64,000 nt of DNA from Rhodobacter sp. NTK016B (GCF_017303295.1 NZ_JAFKOK010000005.1:186001-250000), one strand, 5' to 3'. Shown: positions 43,229-55,208, numbered from the stretch's first letter. Notes: generated from the sequence alone by a model not told the origin. Numbers and translations are program-made.

Positions 43229-43676
43229 GCGCTTGCGCTTTGCCCCCAGGAGGGAGGGTTTAAGTCGGGCCTGACTACGGGCTGCTTATTCTTTTATGTG
43301 TTAAGTTATTCACCCTGCGCTGTCGGTTTTCCATGTCCGATCCAAAGCGTATTCAGGCCGGCCCGGCATTCCCTGATGCGGGGTCCGCAGCGTTTTAGGC
43401 GCAATGGTGCGCTGCGCAAGAATTTCAAGAATACCTTGCCGTTCTCAACGCCTAAAGATCATCAAAGTCGTTTAATAACAATGCTTTGACTAAAGAAAAA
43501 TATTTCGCACCCGATCGTTCGTCAGCCTCGCGCGCGGGAAGCGAACTTGCCCTTGCGGCATTCTTGTCGGAAAGTCACTTTTGATTGGCGAGGCTGAATT
43601 GACTTCATGATCAAATCTGTATCTCTTCGTCTATTGCCTGCCTTCTTCAGGCATCTGACCTAATAGGGAGACGACC
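43229..43676 (+). other. 448-base AT-rich non-coding region upstream of peptide transporter 2
   Basis: Clearly lower GC than its surroundings, especially 43440-43520 and 43580-43630. Contains an inverted repeat TCAAAG-N16-CTTTGA (43462-43489), TTGACT at 43486 and at 43599, and a hairpin GCCTG-N7-CAGGC (43637-43653) in the probable leader of the next gene, whose ATG is preceded by AGGGAGACGACC. The one open frame (43298-43489) has no Shine-Dalgarno and unusual codon use. A regulated promoter region is likely; a small RNA is possible. Confidence 0.5.
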
Positions 43677-45254
43677 ATGACCAAGCTTGCACGTGCGCTG
43701 ACCCTTTCGGTTTCAGCCGCCGCGCTGGCCCTGGCCGCCGGGGCCGCACAGGCCGAAACCGTCCGCTGGGCCCGCGTCGCCGATGCGCTGACCCTTGATC
43801 CGCACAGCCAGAACGAAGGGCCCACGCTGGCCCTGCTGCGCCACGTTTACGACACGCTGGTGTCGCGCGACGTCGACGGCACGCTGGCGCCGGGCCTTGC
43901 CACCGACTGGCAGATCCACCCCGACGATCCCACGATCTGGGTGCTGACGCTGCGCGAAGGCGTGACGTTCCAGGACGGTTCACCCTTCACCGCCGAGGAC
44001 GTCGTGTTCTCGTATGAGCGGGTCTTGCACGAAGACTCGGGCTTCCGCGCGATTCACGCCGATGTTGTCGGCGCCGAGGCGGTGGACGATTACACCGTGC
44101 ACGTGCAGATGAGCGGCCCGTCGCCGCTGTATCCCAACAACCTGACCAACTTCTTCATCGTCGACAAGGACTGGGCCGAGGCGAACGACGTCGTCACGCC
44201 GCAGAACTACGCCGCCGGCGACGAAAACTACGCGGTGCGTAATACCAACGGCACCGGGCCTTACCAGCTTGTGTCGCGCGATCCCGAGGTGCGCACCGTG
44301 CTCGAGGTCAATGACACGTATTGGGGCGACGCGCCGCAGGTCACCGAGGTGATCTATCAGCCGATCCCGGAAGCCGCGACGCGCATCGCCGCGCTGTTGT
44401 CGGGCGAGGTCGATTTCGTGCAGGACGTGCCGGTGCAGGATATCGCCCGGCTCGAGCAGACCGAGGGCGTGAATGTCGTCACCGGCCCGGAAAACCGCAA
44501 CATCTTCTTCGCCTATGACGCAAGCTCGGACACGCTGCAATCGAGCAACGTGGACGACAACCCGTTCTCGCATCCCGAGATCCGCGAAGCCATGGCGCTG
44601 GCGCTGGACCGTGACGCGATCCGGCAGGTCGTGATGCGCGGCCAGTCGCAGCCGTCGGCCGCGCCGCTGCCGCCCTTCGTCAATGGCTGGACGGAAGAGA
44701 TGAACGAGTACGGCGCGCCCGATTACGAGCGCGCGGCCGAGCTGGTCTCGTCGGTTTATCCCGATGGCTTCTCGGTGCAGCTCGACTGCCCGAACGACCG
44801 CTACCTGAACGACGAGGCGATCTGCCAGGCGATGGTGGGGATGCTGGGCCGTATCGGCATCGACGTGTCGCTGAACTCGCAGACGCGCTCGCTGCACTTC
44901 CCGCTGATCGAGAATTGGGAAACCGATTTCTACATGCTGGGCTGGGGCGTGCCGACCTTCGATTCGGCCTATATCTTCAACTTCCTCGTGCATACGCGCG
45001 AAGGGTCGTACGGCGCCTATAACGGTGGCCGCTATTCGAACCCGGAAGTCGATGCGATGATCGAATCGATTGCCACGATGACCGATCTGGACGAGCGCAA
45101 CGCAGTGATCGCGCAGATCTGGGATCAGGTGATGGAAGACCGCGTCTTCCTGAACGTGCATAACCAGCTTCTGGCCTATGCGGTGCGCGACGGTCTGAAT
45201 ATCGAGGTGCATCCCGAGAACTCGCCGACGCTCTGGACCGTCACCGTCGACTGA
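43677..45254 (+). CDS. Oligopeptide/dipeptide-type ABC transporter substrate-binding protein
   Basis: A 525-residue periplasmic protein of the SBP_bac_5 family. Signal peptide MTKLARALTLSVSAAALALA, cleavage near AQAE. The family signature is WVLTLREGVTFQDGSPFTAEDVVFSYERV (residues about 88-116). GTGPYQLVSRD and FSHPEIREAMALALDRDAIRQ follow. Ligand unknown: members bind peptides, nickel, opines or sugars. It heads the operon with two permeases and two ATPases. Confidence 0.9.
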   Translation: MTKLARALTLSVSAAALALAAGAAQAETVRWARVADALTLDPHSQNEGPTLALLRHVYDTLVSRDVDGTLAPGLATDWQIHPDDPTIWVLTLREGVTFQDGSPFTAEDVVFSYERVLHEDSGFRAIHADVVGAEAVDDYTVHVQMSGPSPLYPNNLTNFFIVDKDWAEANDVVTPQNYAAGDENYAVRNTNGTGPYQLVSRDPEVRTVLEVNDTYWGDAPQVTEVIYQPIPEAATRIAALLSGEVDFVQDVPVQDIARLEQTEGVNVVTGPENRNIFFAYDASSDTLQSSNVDDNPFSHPEIREAMALALDRDAIRQVVMRGQSQPSAAPLPPFVNGWTEEMNEYGAPDYERAAELVSSVYPDGFSVQLDCPNDRYLNDEAICQAMVGMLGRIGIDVSLNSQTRSLHFPLIENWETDFYMLGWGVPTFDSAYIFNFLVHTREGSYGAYNGGRYSNPEVDAMIESIATMTDLDERNAVIAQIWDQVMEDRVFLNVHNQLLAYAVRDGLNIEVHPENSPTLWTVTVD

Positions 45255-45272
45255 CCTCGGCTCTGAGCCATG

Positions 45273-45305
45273 CGCCCGGCCGGCCCCGTGCCCGGCCGGG
45301 CGTTT
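45273..45305 (+). terminator. Strong hairpin after the second peptide-binding-protein gene
   Basis: A perfect 11-bp stem, CGCCCGGCCGG (45273-45283) / CCGGCCGGGCG (45292-45302), 8-base loop, then TTTG. It lies between the binding-protein and permease genes and probably reduces read-through to the membrane components. Confidence 0.7.
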
Positions 45306-45429
45306 GCCATCGCGCCCGCCTGTCGTCTAGGCTGGGCGCGGCGCTATCCAAGCCGACCATCCCGATGCCCGGCGCCGCCGCGGTGTCATCGCCAGCCCCG
45401 CCACGCGCGAACCATGACGGGACACGCCC

Positions 45430-46416
45430 ATGATCGCCTTCATCATCCGACGTCTGCTGCAATCCATCATCGTCATGGTGGCGGTTGCGGCGGTCTCATT
45501 CACCCTGTTTCGCTTCGTCGGCGACCCGGTCAACTCGATGGTCGGGCAGGAAGCCTCGATCGCGGATCGTCAGGCGCTTCGCGACAGCCTTGGGCTGAAC
45601 GATCCGATCCTTCTGCAATTCGCCCGTTTCATGGGCAATGCCGCGCAGGGCGAGTTCGGGATTTCCTATCGCCTGCAGATGCCGGTGACCGAGCTGATCC
45701 TGCAGCGCCTGCCTGCGACGATCGAACTGGCGCTGGTCTCGGGCTTTCTGGCCTTTGTCGTCGGGCTGTCGCTGGGGGTCTATACCGCGCTCAGGCGACG
45801 GGGCGTGATGTCGAATATCATCATGACCGGCTCGCTGATCGGCGTGTCGCTGCCTACCTTCCTGATCGGCGTCCTGCTGATCTGGGTTTTTGCCGTCGAG
45901 CTGCGCTGGCTGCCCTCGAACGGGCGGGGCGAGGTCGTGGCGCTGGGTGACTGGTGGTCGACCGGGCTGCTCACGCATTCCGGGCGGCTGGCGCTGATCC
46001 TGCCGGCGATCACGCTGGGTCTGTACCAGATGACGCTGATCATGCGGCTGGTGCGTGCCGAGATGCTGGAAGTCCTGCGCACCGATTATATCAAGTTTGC
46101 CCGCGCCCGTGGCCTGTCGGCCCGCGCGATCAATTTCGGCCATGCGCTGAAGAACACGCTGGTGCCGGTGATCACCATTACCGGCTTGCAGCTGGGTTCG
46201 ATCATCGCCTTCGCCATCATCACCGAGACGGTGTTCAACTGGCCCGGCGTCGGCGCGCTGTTCATCAACTCGGTCCGCTTCGTCGATGTGCCGGTGATGG
46301 CCGCGTATCTGATGATGATCGCGCTGGTCTTCGTCGTGATCAACCTGATCGTCGATCTGCTTTATTACGCGGTCGATCCGCGCCTGCGCGTGGATCGCGC
46401 CGGCAAAGCCCATTGA
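45430..46416 (+). CDS. Peptide-type ABC transporter permease (DppB/OppB class)
   Basis: A 328-residue inner-membrane protein with six helices. N terminus MIAFIIRRLLQSIIVMVAVA is typical of DppB-class permeases, followed by DPVNSMVGQEAS and RQALRDSLGLNDPILLQF. Coupling loop YIKFARARGLSARAINFGHAL. It is separated by 175 bases (including a hairpin) from the binding-protein gene and 13 bases from the next permease gene. Confidence 0.92.
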   Translation: MIAFIIRRLLQSIIVMVAVAAVSFTLFRFVGDPVNSMVGQEASIADRQALRDSLGLNDPILLQFARFMGNAAQGEFGISYRLQMPVTELILQRLPATIELALVSGFLAFVVGLSLGVYTALRRRGVMSNIIMTGSLIGVSLPTFLIGVLLIWVFAVELRWLPSNGRGEVVALGDWWSTGLLTHSGRLALILPAITLGLYQMTLIMRLVRAEMLEVLRTDYIKFARARGLSARAINFGHALKNTLVPVITITGLQLGSIIAFAIITETVFNWPGVGALFINSVRFVDVPVMAAYLMMIALVFVVINLIVDLLYYAVDPRLRVDRAGKAH

Positions 46417-46429
46417 CGGGAGCCACGCC

Positions 46430-47383
46430 ATGACCCCTGAGAGCAAAACCCCCGTTCCGTCCAAGCCCCCCGGTCGCCTGTACCGCGCCTGGGACAGCGA
46501 TCTGGCCTATGCCTTTCGTACCTCGCCGGTGGCCGTTGTCGCGACGCTCGTCGCGCTGGTGATCATTTTCTGCGCCGTCTTAGCGCCGTGGCTGGCGCCG
46601 ATGAACCCCTATAACCCCGCCGGGCTGAACCTGATGAACGGTTTCACCCCGCCGATGGAGCCCAACGCCTTTACCGGCGAAACCTTCGTGATGGGCGCCG
46701 ACAATCAGGGCCGCGACATGTTGTCGACCATCATGTATGGCACCCGGACCTCGCTGTTTGTGGGCGCGATGGCTGTCGTGTTCGCCATGGTGCTGGGCAT
46801 TTCCATCGGGCTGTTCGCGGGCTGGCGCGGCGGCTGGGTCGACAGCGCGCTGATGCGCGTCGCGGATGTGCAGCTGGCCTTCCCGGCGATCCTGATCGCG
46901 CTGCTGATCTTCGGCATCGCGCGCGGCTTCATCCCCGACAACCTGCGCGACCAGATGGCGATCTGGGTGCTGATCGTCGCCATCGGCCTGTCGGACTGGG
47001 TGCAGTTCGCCCGCGTCGTTCGCGGCGCCGCGATGGTCGAGAAGAACAAGGAATACGTGCAGGCCGCCCGCGTTATCGGCGCGCATCCGGCCAAGATCAT
47101 GTTCCGCCATATCCTGCCCAACGTGATGGGGCCGGTGCTGGTCATCGCGACGATCTCGCTGGCGCTGGCGATCATTGCCGAGGCGACGCTGTCGTTCCTT
47201 GGCGTGGGCGTGCCGCCGACGCAGCCCAGCCTGGGCACGCTGATCCGCATCGGGCAGTCGTTCCTGATCTCGGGCGAATGGTGGATCCTGCTGTTCCCCG
47301 CCCTCACCCTTCTGGCGCTTGCGCTGTCGGTCAACCTGCTGGGTGACTGGCTGCGCGACGCGCTGAACCCTCGTCTTCGTTAA
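46430..47383 (+). CDS. Peptide-type ABC transporter permease (DppC/OppC class)
   Basis: A 317-residue permease with six helices and a cytoplasmic N terminus of about 45 residues. FVMGADNQGRDMLSTIMYGTRTSL (residues about 84-107) is the DppC signature. Coupling loop YVQAARVIGAHPAKIMFRHILPN. It forms the heterodimeric channel with the preceding gene product and is 12 bases from the first ATPase gene. Confidence 0.92.
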   Translation: MTPESKTPVPSKPPGRLYRAWDSDLAYAFRTSPVAVVATLVALVIIFCAVLAPWLAPMNPYNPAGLNLMNGFTPPMEPNAFTGETFVMGADNQGRDMLSTIMYGTRTSLFVGAMAVVFAMVLGISIGLFAGWRGGWVDSALMRVADVQLAFPAILIALLIFGIARGFIPDNLRDQMAIWVLIVAIGLSDWVQFARVVRGAAMVEKNKEYVQAARVIGAHPAKIMFRHILPNVMGPVLVIATISLALAIIAEATLSFLGVGVPPTQPSLGTLIRIGQSFLISGEWWILLFPALTLLALALSVNLLGDWLRDALNPRLR

Positions 47384-47395
47384 GGGAGGCCCGCA

Positions 47396-48391
47396 ATGGC
47401 AGACCCCCTGCTTTCCGTCCGCGATCTGGTGGTGGAGTTCCCCACCCGCCGCGGCACGCTTCGCGCGCTGGATCGCGTCAGCTTCGACATCATGCCGGGC
47501 GAGGTGCTGGGCATGGTCGGTGAATCCGGCGCCGGGAAATCCATCACCGGCGCCGCCATCATCGGCCTGATCGAGCCGCCCGGCCGCATCGCTGGCGGCG
47601 AGATCCGGCTCAAGGGCGAGCGGATTGACAACCTGCGCCCCTACGCCCTGCGCAAGATCCGGGGCAAGCGGATCGGCATGGTGTTTCAGGACCCGCTGAC
47701 CTCGCTCAACCCGCTCTATACCGTCGCCCAGCAGCTGATCGAAACGATCCGCACGCATATCGACTGTTCCGAGGCCGAGGCGCGCAAACGGGCCGTCGCG
47801 CTTCTGGACCGCGTGGGTATCCCCGCCGCCGAAAGACGGATCGACGACTATCCCCACCATTTCTCGGGCGGGATGCGGCAGCGCGTGGTGATCGCGCTGG
47901 CGCTTTGCGCCGAGCCGGAACTGGTGATCGCCGATGAGCCGACAACGGCGCTCGACGTGTCGGTGCAGTCGCAGATCATCGAGGTGCTCAAGGACATCTG
48001 CGCCGAACGCGGCGCCGCCGTGATGCTGATCACCCACGATATGGGCGTGATCGCCGAAACCGCCGACCGCGTGGCCGTGCTCTATGCCGGACGCATGGCC
48101 GAGGTGGGCCCGGTGCGCGAAGTGATCACCGAGGCGTTGCATCCCTATACGCAGGGCCTGATGGGCTCGATTCCGACGCTGACGCAGGAAAGCGACCGGC
48201 TGGTGCAGATCCCCGGCTCGATGCCCCGTCTCAACGCGATCCCGCAGGGCTGCGCCTTCAATCCGCGCTGCGACCGGGCCTTTGCCCCCTGTTTCACCGA
48301 CCGCCCCGACTTGCTGTCGCCCGAAGCGGGGCGGCAGGTGGCCTGCTGGCTGCATGATCCGGCCAAAGCGCAAGAGGTGCCTCATGGCTGA
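47396..48391 (+). CDS. Peptide-type ABC transporter ATP-binding protein (DppD/OppD class)
   Basis: A 331-residue ATPase. Walker A GESGAGKSI near residue 40, signature FSGGMRQRVVIA, Walker B LVIADEPTTALDVS. The C-terminal oligopeptide-transporter extension contains HPYTQGLMGSIPTL and a Cys-rich motif, GCAFNPRCDRAFAPC, that binds an iron-sulfur cluster in characterised relatives. GGGAGG precedes the ATG. It pairs with the next ATPase. Confidence 0.93.
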   Translation: MADPLLSVRDLVVEFPTRRGTLRALDRVSFDIMPGEVLGMVGESGAGKSITGAAIIGLIEPPGRIAGGEIRLKGERIDNLRPYALRKIRGKRIGMVFQDPLTSLNPLYTVAQQLIETIRTHIDCSEAEARKRAVALLDRVGIPAAERRIDDYPHHFSGGMRQRVVIALALCAEPELVIADEPTTALDVSVQSQIIEVLKDICAERGAAVMLITHDMGVIAETADRVAVLYAGRMAEVGPVREVITEALHPYTQGLMGSIPTLTQESDRLVQIPGSMPRLNAIPQGCAFNPRCDRAFAPCFTDRPDLLSPEAGRQVACWLHDPAKAQEVPHG

Positions 48392-49373
48392 GCCGCTGCT
48401 GAAGATAGACGGGCTGACGCGCCGGTTCGACGTCTCGAAACCCTGGCTCAACCGGGTGATCGAGCGCGAGGAAAAGCAATTCCTCACCGCCAACGCGGAT
48501 GTCAGTTTCGAAATCGCACGGGGCGAGACCTTTGCACTGGTGGGCGAATCCGGGTCGGGCAAGTCGACGATTGCCAAGATGGTGGTGGGCCTGCTGCCGC
48601 CGTCGGCGGGCACGATCACCTTCGACGGACAGAGGATCGACACCAGCGCAGGCATCCCCCGCAGCCTGCGCCGCCGGTTCCAGATGATCTTTCAGGATCC
48701 GTTCGCCAGCCTCAATCCGCGCTGGCGGGTGGGCGAGATCATTGCAGAGCCGATCCGCACCTTTGGCCTGATGAACCCGACCGACGCCCGCAAAGAGGCC
48801 GCGCGGCTGCTCGAAGTCGTCGGTCTGTCGGCGGGGGATGTGAACAAGTTTCCGCATGAATTCTCGGGCGGTCAGCGTCAGCGGATCGCCATCGCGCGGG
48901 CGCTTTCGTCAAAGCCGGAATTCATCGTCTGTGACGAGCCGACCTCGGCGCTGGACGTGTCGGTGCAGGCGCAGATCCTGAATCTGATGCGCGACCTGCA
49001 GGACGAATTCGGCCTGACCTATCTGCTGATCAGTCACGACCTGTCGGTGGTCCGGCACATGGCGAACCGGATCGGCGTGCTTTATCTGGGGCGGCTGGTC
49101 GAGGTGGCGCAGGGCAAGAAGCTGTTCACCGAGCCGCAGCATCCCTATACGCGCATGCTGCTGGACGCGGTGCCGGATCTGGCGCTGTCGGGGCGCAGGC
49201 GGCGTCCGGTCGAAGGCGAGATCCCCAATCCGATCTCGCCGCCGCCGGGTTGCGCCTTCCATCCGCGCTGCCCGCTGGTCCATGACCGCTGCCGCCACGA
49301 AGTGCCGCAGCCGCAGCCGACACCGATCGGACAGGCGGCGTGCCACGCGCTGGACCGCGTCGATACGGCCTGA
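48384..49373 (+). CDS. Peptide-type ABC transporter ATP-binding protein (DppF/OppF class)
   Basis: A 329-residue ATPase from ATG 48384, overlapping the previous gene by eight bases. Walker A GESGSGKST near residue 53, signature FSGGQRQRIAIA, Walker B FIVCDEPTSALDVS. C-terminal extension with HPYTRMLLDAVPDL and GCAFHPRCPLVHDRC (Cys motif). An insertion between the N-terminal strands (KPWLNRVIEREEKQF) is typical of OppF-class proteins. Last gene of the operon. Confidence 0.93.
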   Translation: MAEPLLKIDGLTRRFDVSKPWLNRVIEREEKQFLTANADVSFEIARGETFALVGESGSGKSTIAKMVVGLLPPSAGTITFDGQRIDTSAGIPRSLRRRFQMIFQDPFASLNPRWRVGEIIAEPIRTFGLMNPTDARKEAARLLEVVGLSAGDVNKFPHEFSGGQRQRIAIARALSSKPEFIVCDEPTSALDVSVQAQILNLMRDLQDEFGLTYLLISHDLSVVRHMANRIGVLYLGRLVEVAQGKKLFTEPQHPYTRMLLDAVPDLALSGRRRRPVEGEIPNPISPPPGCAFHPRCPLVHDRCRHEVPQPQPTPIGQAACHALDRVDTA

Positions 49374-49409
49374 ACCCGGGCCGGAGCCACGTCGGAGCGG
49401 GCCGTCGGC

Positions 49410-50303
49410 TCAATCCGTTTCACGGCTTGTCCGGGCGTCGAAAGCCCGGACAACCGCGATCATGTCTTCGTCTTGCAGCCCCAATTCTTCGGTCTGGGCG
49501 TAAAGCGTGGTGCAGGCCGTCATCAGCGGATGCGCGGTGCCCGCCGCCTGCGCGGCTTCTACCACCAGACGGCTGTTCTTGAGCACATCCGAAATCGCCG
49601 CCTGCCGCGAAAAATCATCGCGCAGAAGCTTGTCCAGCTTCACGCGCGAGACGTCGCTGGCCATCGGCCCGGCGTTCAGGATCTCGACGAAGCGTGCCAT
49701 ATCCAGCCCATGCTGCGCCGCGAAATGCGCCGATTCAGCAAGGCCGGTCACCATGGTGATCAGGAACACGTTGACCGCGAGCTTCATTTGCAACGCGCCG
49801 GGAACCTTGCCGCAGAGGAAGATCTGTTTGCACACAGGGGCGAGCAGCGCCTCAAGCCCGTCCAGATCGCCCGGATCACCGGCCAGCATTCCCACAAGCT
49901 GTCCCGCTTCCGCCGGCGCGCGCGAGCCGGAAACAGGCGCTTCGACATAGCGGCCCCCGGCGGCGCGGATATCCTCGGCCAGCGCTTTGGAATACGCCGC
50001 GGCGGTCGTCCCCATCGACACGATCCGCCGTCCCGCAACGCGATGGGCGAAGGCTTCGGTGCTGCGGCCCAGTACCGCATCGGTGGCGACATCATTTTCC
50101 AGCATCAGCAACACCGTCTCGCAGCGGGCGAACACGGCGTCGATATCGGGCGCGACCTCGGCCCCGGCTTGGGCGAGAGGGGTGCTGCGTTCAGGGGTCC
50201 GGTTCCAGACCGTCAGTGGCGTGCCAGCGCGGACGAGGTTCAGCGCCATCGGCGCGCCCATCGTGCCAAGGCCGATGAAGCCGGTGGATGCGGTGGTTGG
50301 CAT
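49410..50303 (-). CDS. 3-hydroxyisobutyrate dehydrogenase family NAD(P)-dependent oxidoreductase
   Basis: A 297-residue beta-hydroxyacid dehydrogenase. ATG 50303 follows AGGAGG and begins MPTTASTGFIGLGTMGAPMA, giving the Rossmann GxGxxG at the very start. Substrate-binding APVSGSRAPAEAGQL and the catalytic Lys in GALQMKLAVNVFL are present. Family substrates include 3-hydroxyisobutyrate, tartronate semialdehyde, succinic semialdehyde and gamma-hydroxybutyrate. It is divergent from thiC, with 373 bases between the starts. No thiamine link is apparent. Confidence 0.87.
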   Translation of the reverse strand: MPTTASTGFIGLGTMGAPMALNLVRAGTPLTVWNRTPERSTPLAQAGAEVAPDIDAVFARCETVLLMLENDVATDAVLGRSTEAFAHRVAGRRIVSMGTTAAAYSKALAEDIRAAGGRYVEAPVSGSRAPAEAGQLVGMLAGDPGDLDGLEALLAPVCKQIFLCGKVPGALQMKLAVNVFLITMVTGLAESAHFAAQHGLDMARFVEILNAGPMASDVSRVKLDKLLRDDFSRQAAISDVLKNSRLVVEAAQAAGTAHPLMTACTTLYAQTEELGLQDEDMIAVVRAFDARTSRETD

Positions 50304-50419
50304 GGGCGAGCCCTCCTTGTCTGTCGCGCAGGTTAGGGGGGCGTTCATGTTAGGAAAAACGAATTTATGGAAAGTCACGCTTTCGAATTTCCGGTAAATG
50401 GATGGCCGCCAGCGACGCA

Positions 50420-50448
50420 TTGACAAGGCGCGTCCCGCTCGGCAGGTT
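50420..50448 (+). promoter_or_regulatory. Candidate thiC promoter
   Basis: TTGACA (50420-50425), 17-base spacer, CAGGTT (50443-50448). The predicted start near 50455 coincides with the beginning of the TPP aptamer, which supports it despite the weak -10. Confidence 0.45.
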
Positions 50449-50456
50449 GGCCGCAC

Positions 50457-53281
<2,825 letters not shown>

Positions 53282-53285
<4 letters not shown>

Positions 53286-53920
53286 AGCCGTCTTTCGACC
53301 TGTCGCTGTACCTCGTGCTCGATCCCGGCCTTTGCGCCGGGATCGGGATGGTGGAAACCGCGCGCCGGGCGGTCGCGGGCGGCGCGACGATGGTCCAGCT
53401 GCGCGACAAGACGGGCGGCACGGCGGCAATGATCGAAACCGGCCGAGCCCTGAAACGCGCGCTTGCGGGAAGCGGGGCGCGGCTGATCGTCAACGACGAT
53501 GTCGAGGCTGCGGTCGCGATCGGCGCGGATGGCCTGCATATCGGGCAGGGCGATATGGCCGTGGCCGAGGCCCGCGCGCGGATCGGGAAGGCGATGCTTC
53601 TGGGCCTGTCGGTGGAAAGCCCCGCGCTGGCTGCGGCGGTCGATCCGCATCTGATCGATTACATCGGCGCCGGGCCGGTCTTTGCCACGCCCACCAAACA
53701 GGACCACAAGCGCCCGGTCGGCTTTGACGGATTGGCGGCGCAGGTCGCGGCCAGCCCGGTCCCGGCGGTCGCCATCGGCGGGATGAAACGCCAACATATC
53801 GCACAGGCCTTCGCCGCCGGTGCGCGGGGCATCGCGGTGGTGTCGGCGATCTGCGGCCAGCCCGATCCGCAAACCGCGGCGCAGGCGATGCGCGAGGAGA
53901 TCGACGCTTTATCCCGCTGA
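53282..53920 (+). CDS. thiE: Thiamine-phosphate synthase ThiE
   Basis: A 212-residue TIM-barrel enzyme joining HMP-PP and thiazole phosphate to give thiamine phosphate. Seen: MVQLRDKTGG near residue 38, LIVNDDVEAAVAIGADGLHIGQGD (residues about 68-91) and GAGPVFATPTKQDHKRPVG for the pyrophosphate-binding loop. It ends the riboswitch-controlled operon and its last 12 bases overlap the convergent thiD gene. Confidence 0.94.
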
Positions 53921-54718
53921 CCGCCAGAGCGCGTGGAAATGATGCACCGGCCCATGGCCTCGGCCGACATCGAGCGCGTCGCTGGCCGCAAGCGCGCCGC
54001 TCAGATAGGCCTTGGCCTGCGCAACCGCCTCGGGCACCGCCATCCGGGGAAGCAGCGCGGCAAGGGCTGAAGACAGCGTGCAGCCGGTGCCGTGGTCGTT
54101 GGTCGTGGCGATGCGTGGCGCGGGAAAAGCGGTGACGCCACTGGGCCCGGCCAGCAGGTCGGTGCTGTCGGCGCTCTCGGTCAGATGACCGCCCTTCAGC
54201 AGCACCCAGTCCGCCCCCAGCGCCTGCAGCGCGGGCAGGGCCGCGCGCATTGACCCGGTATCCCAATCGTCGGGGCGGCCCAGCAGCACGGCGGCCTCGG
54301 GCAGGTTCGGCGTGATGATTGTGGATAATGGCGCCAGCAGGTCGCGCACTGCGGCGACCGCCTCGGGCGCCAGCAGGGCATGGCCGCTTTTCGCCACCAT
54401 CACCGGGTCGAGCACCACATTGCGCGCACTATGGTGCCGCAGCCGGTCCGCCACGGCCTCGGCAATCGCGGCATTCGCGATCATGCCGATCTTGACCGCG
54501 TCGATCCGCACATCGTCGAAGACCGCATCGATCTGATCCACGACGAAGGCGGGTTCAAGCGCCACGAAGGACCGCACCCCTTGGGTATTCTGCGCGACCA
54601 CGGCGGTGATCGCCGAACAGGCATAGCCGCCAAGCGCCGAGATCGCCTTGATATCGGCCTGAATCCCGGCCCCGCCCGACGGATCGGTGCCCGCGATGCT
54701 GAGGATATTGGCGATCAT
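53909..54718 (-). CDS. thiD: Hydroxymethylpyrimidine/phosphomethylpyrimidine kinase ThiD
   Basis: A 269-residue ribokinase-fold enzyme that phosphorylates HMP and HMP-P. Motifs: IAGTDPSGGAGIQADIKAIS (residues about 7-26), LDPVMVAKSGHALL, and the anion-hole DHGTGCTLSSALAA. Its start overlaps the Nudix gene stop by four bases, so both belong to one transcript headed by the second TPP riboswitch. It converges on thiE. Confidence 0.95.
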   Translation of the reverse strand: MIANILSIAGTDPSGGAGIQADIKAISALGGYACSAITAVVAQNTQGVRSFVALEPAFVVDQIDAVFDDVRIDAVKIGMIANAAIAEAVADRLRHHSARNVVLDPVMVAKSGHALLAPEAVAAVRDLLAPLSTIITPNLPEAAVLLGRPDDWDTGSMRAALPALQALGADWVLLKGGHLTESADSTDLLAGPSGVTAFPAPRIATTNDHGTGCTLSSALAALLPRMAVPEAVAQAKAYLSGALAASDALDVGRGHGPVHHFHALWRSAG

Positions 54719-55164
54719 GCCCCGCCCTCCGCCAGCAGCGCGGCGGCTTGCGCGGCGACATCGGCCACGTCTCGGCTGAGCGGCAGGCCCGAGTTCGGAA
54801 GCCCCGCCAGATCGACCCAGCGCGCCTCGAGCGCGTCATCGCCCGCGACCGGCTCGCCCCCGGTCCATTCGCACAAAACGGCGATCAGGATGAAATGGCG
54901 CCGTAGCATCCCGGCCGCGTCCCGGTCGAACGCATCGAGCGCGGTGAAGACCTGCAGCGCCTTGGCGGTGACGCCGGTTTCTTCGTGCAATTCGCGCAGG
55001 GCGGCGGTTTGAAGCGTCTCGCCTTTGTCGATCTTGCCGCCGGGAAAGCCCCACAGGCCCGCATCGGGCGGATTGGCGCGGCGCACCAGCAAAATGTCAT
55101 CCCCCCGGATGACGACGGCCAGCACGGCGGGGATCGGGTGGTCGGGTGTCTGTGGGTTTGGCAT
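54715..55164 (-). CDS. Nudix hydrolase in the TPP-regulated operon
   Basis: A 149-residue Nudix protein. ATG 55164 (MPNPQTPDHPIPAVLAVVIR) is chosen over one 66 bases upstream, because a GAGG site and an SD-masking hairpin sit right before it. The Nudix box GGKIDKGETLQTAALRELHE followed by ETGV is complete. General annotation would be NUDIX/MutT-type NTP pyrophosphohydrolase, but its position as first gene after a TPP riboswitch and coupling to thiD suggest a thiamine-related pyrophosphate substrate (HMP-PP, TPP or damaged forms). This role is inference. Confidence 0.88.
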   Translation of the reverse strand: MPNPQTPDHPIPAVLAVVIRGDDILLVRRANPPDAGLWGFPGGKIDKGETLQTAALRELHEETGVTAKALQVFTALDAFDRDAAGMLRRHFILIAVLCEWTGGEPVAGDDALEARWVDLAGLPNSGLPLSRDVADVAAQAAALLAEGGA

Positions 55165-55166
55165 GG

Positions 55167-55187
55167 CGGCCTCGGGCAATGAGGCCG
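55167..55187 (-). promoter_or_regulatory. Shine-Dalgarno-sequestering hairpin of the Nudix gene
   Basis: On the minus strand CGGCCTC-ATTGCCC-GAGGCCG forms a perfect 7-bp stem whose 3' arm contains the GAGG ribosome-binding site, ending two bases before the ATG. It lies 21 bases past the TPP aptamer and probably is its output. Confidence 0.65.
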
Positions 55188-55208
55188 GCAAGGGCAAGAA
55201 AGCGCTGC

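Noticed and set aside
43298-43489. A 63-codon plus-strand frame in the AT-rich region
   Set aside because: No Shine-Dalgarno, no family resemblance, and codon use unlike the neighbours. Treated as non-coding.
43229-43676. Insertion-sequence remnant in the AT-rich gap
   Set aside because: No terminal inverted repeats, target duplication or transposase fragment could be seen.
46580-48655. A 691-codon antisense frame opposite the peptide permease and ATPase genes
   Set aside because: Arg/His/Gln-rich shadow across two confident genes.
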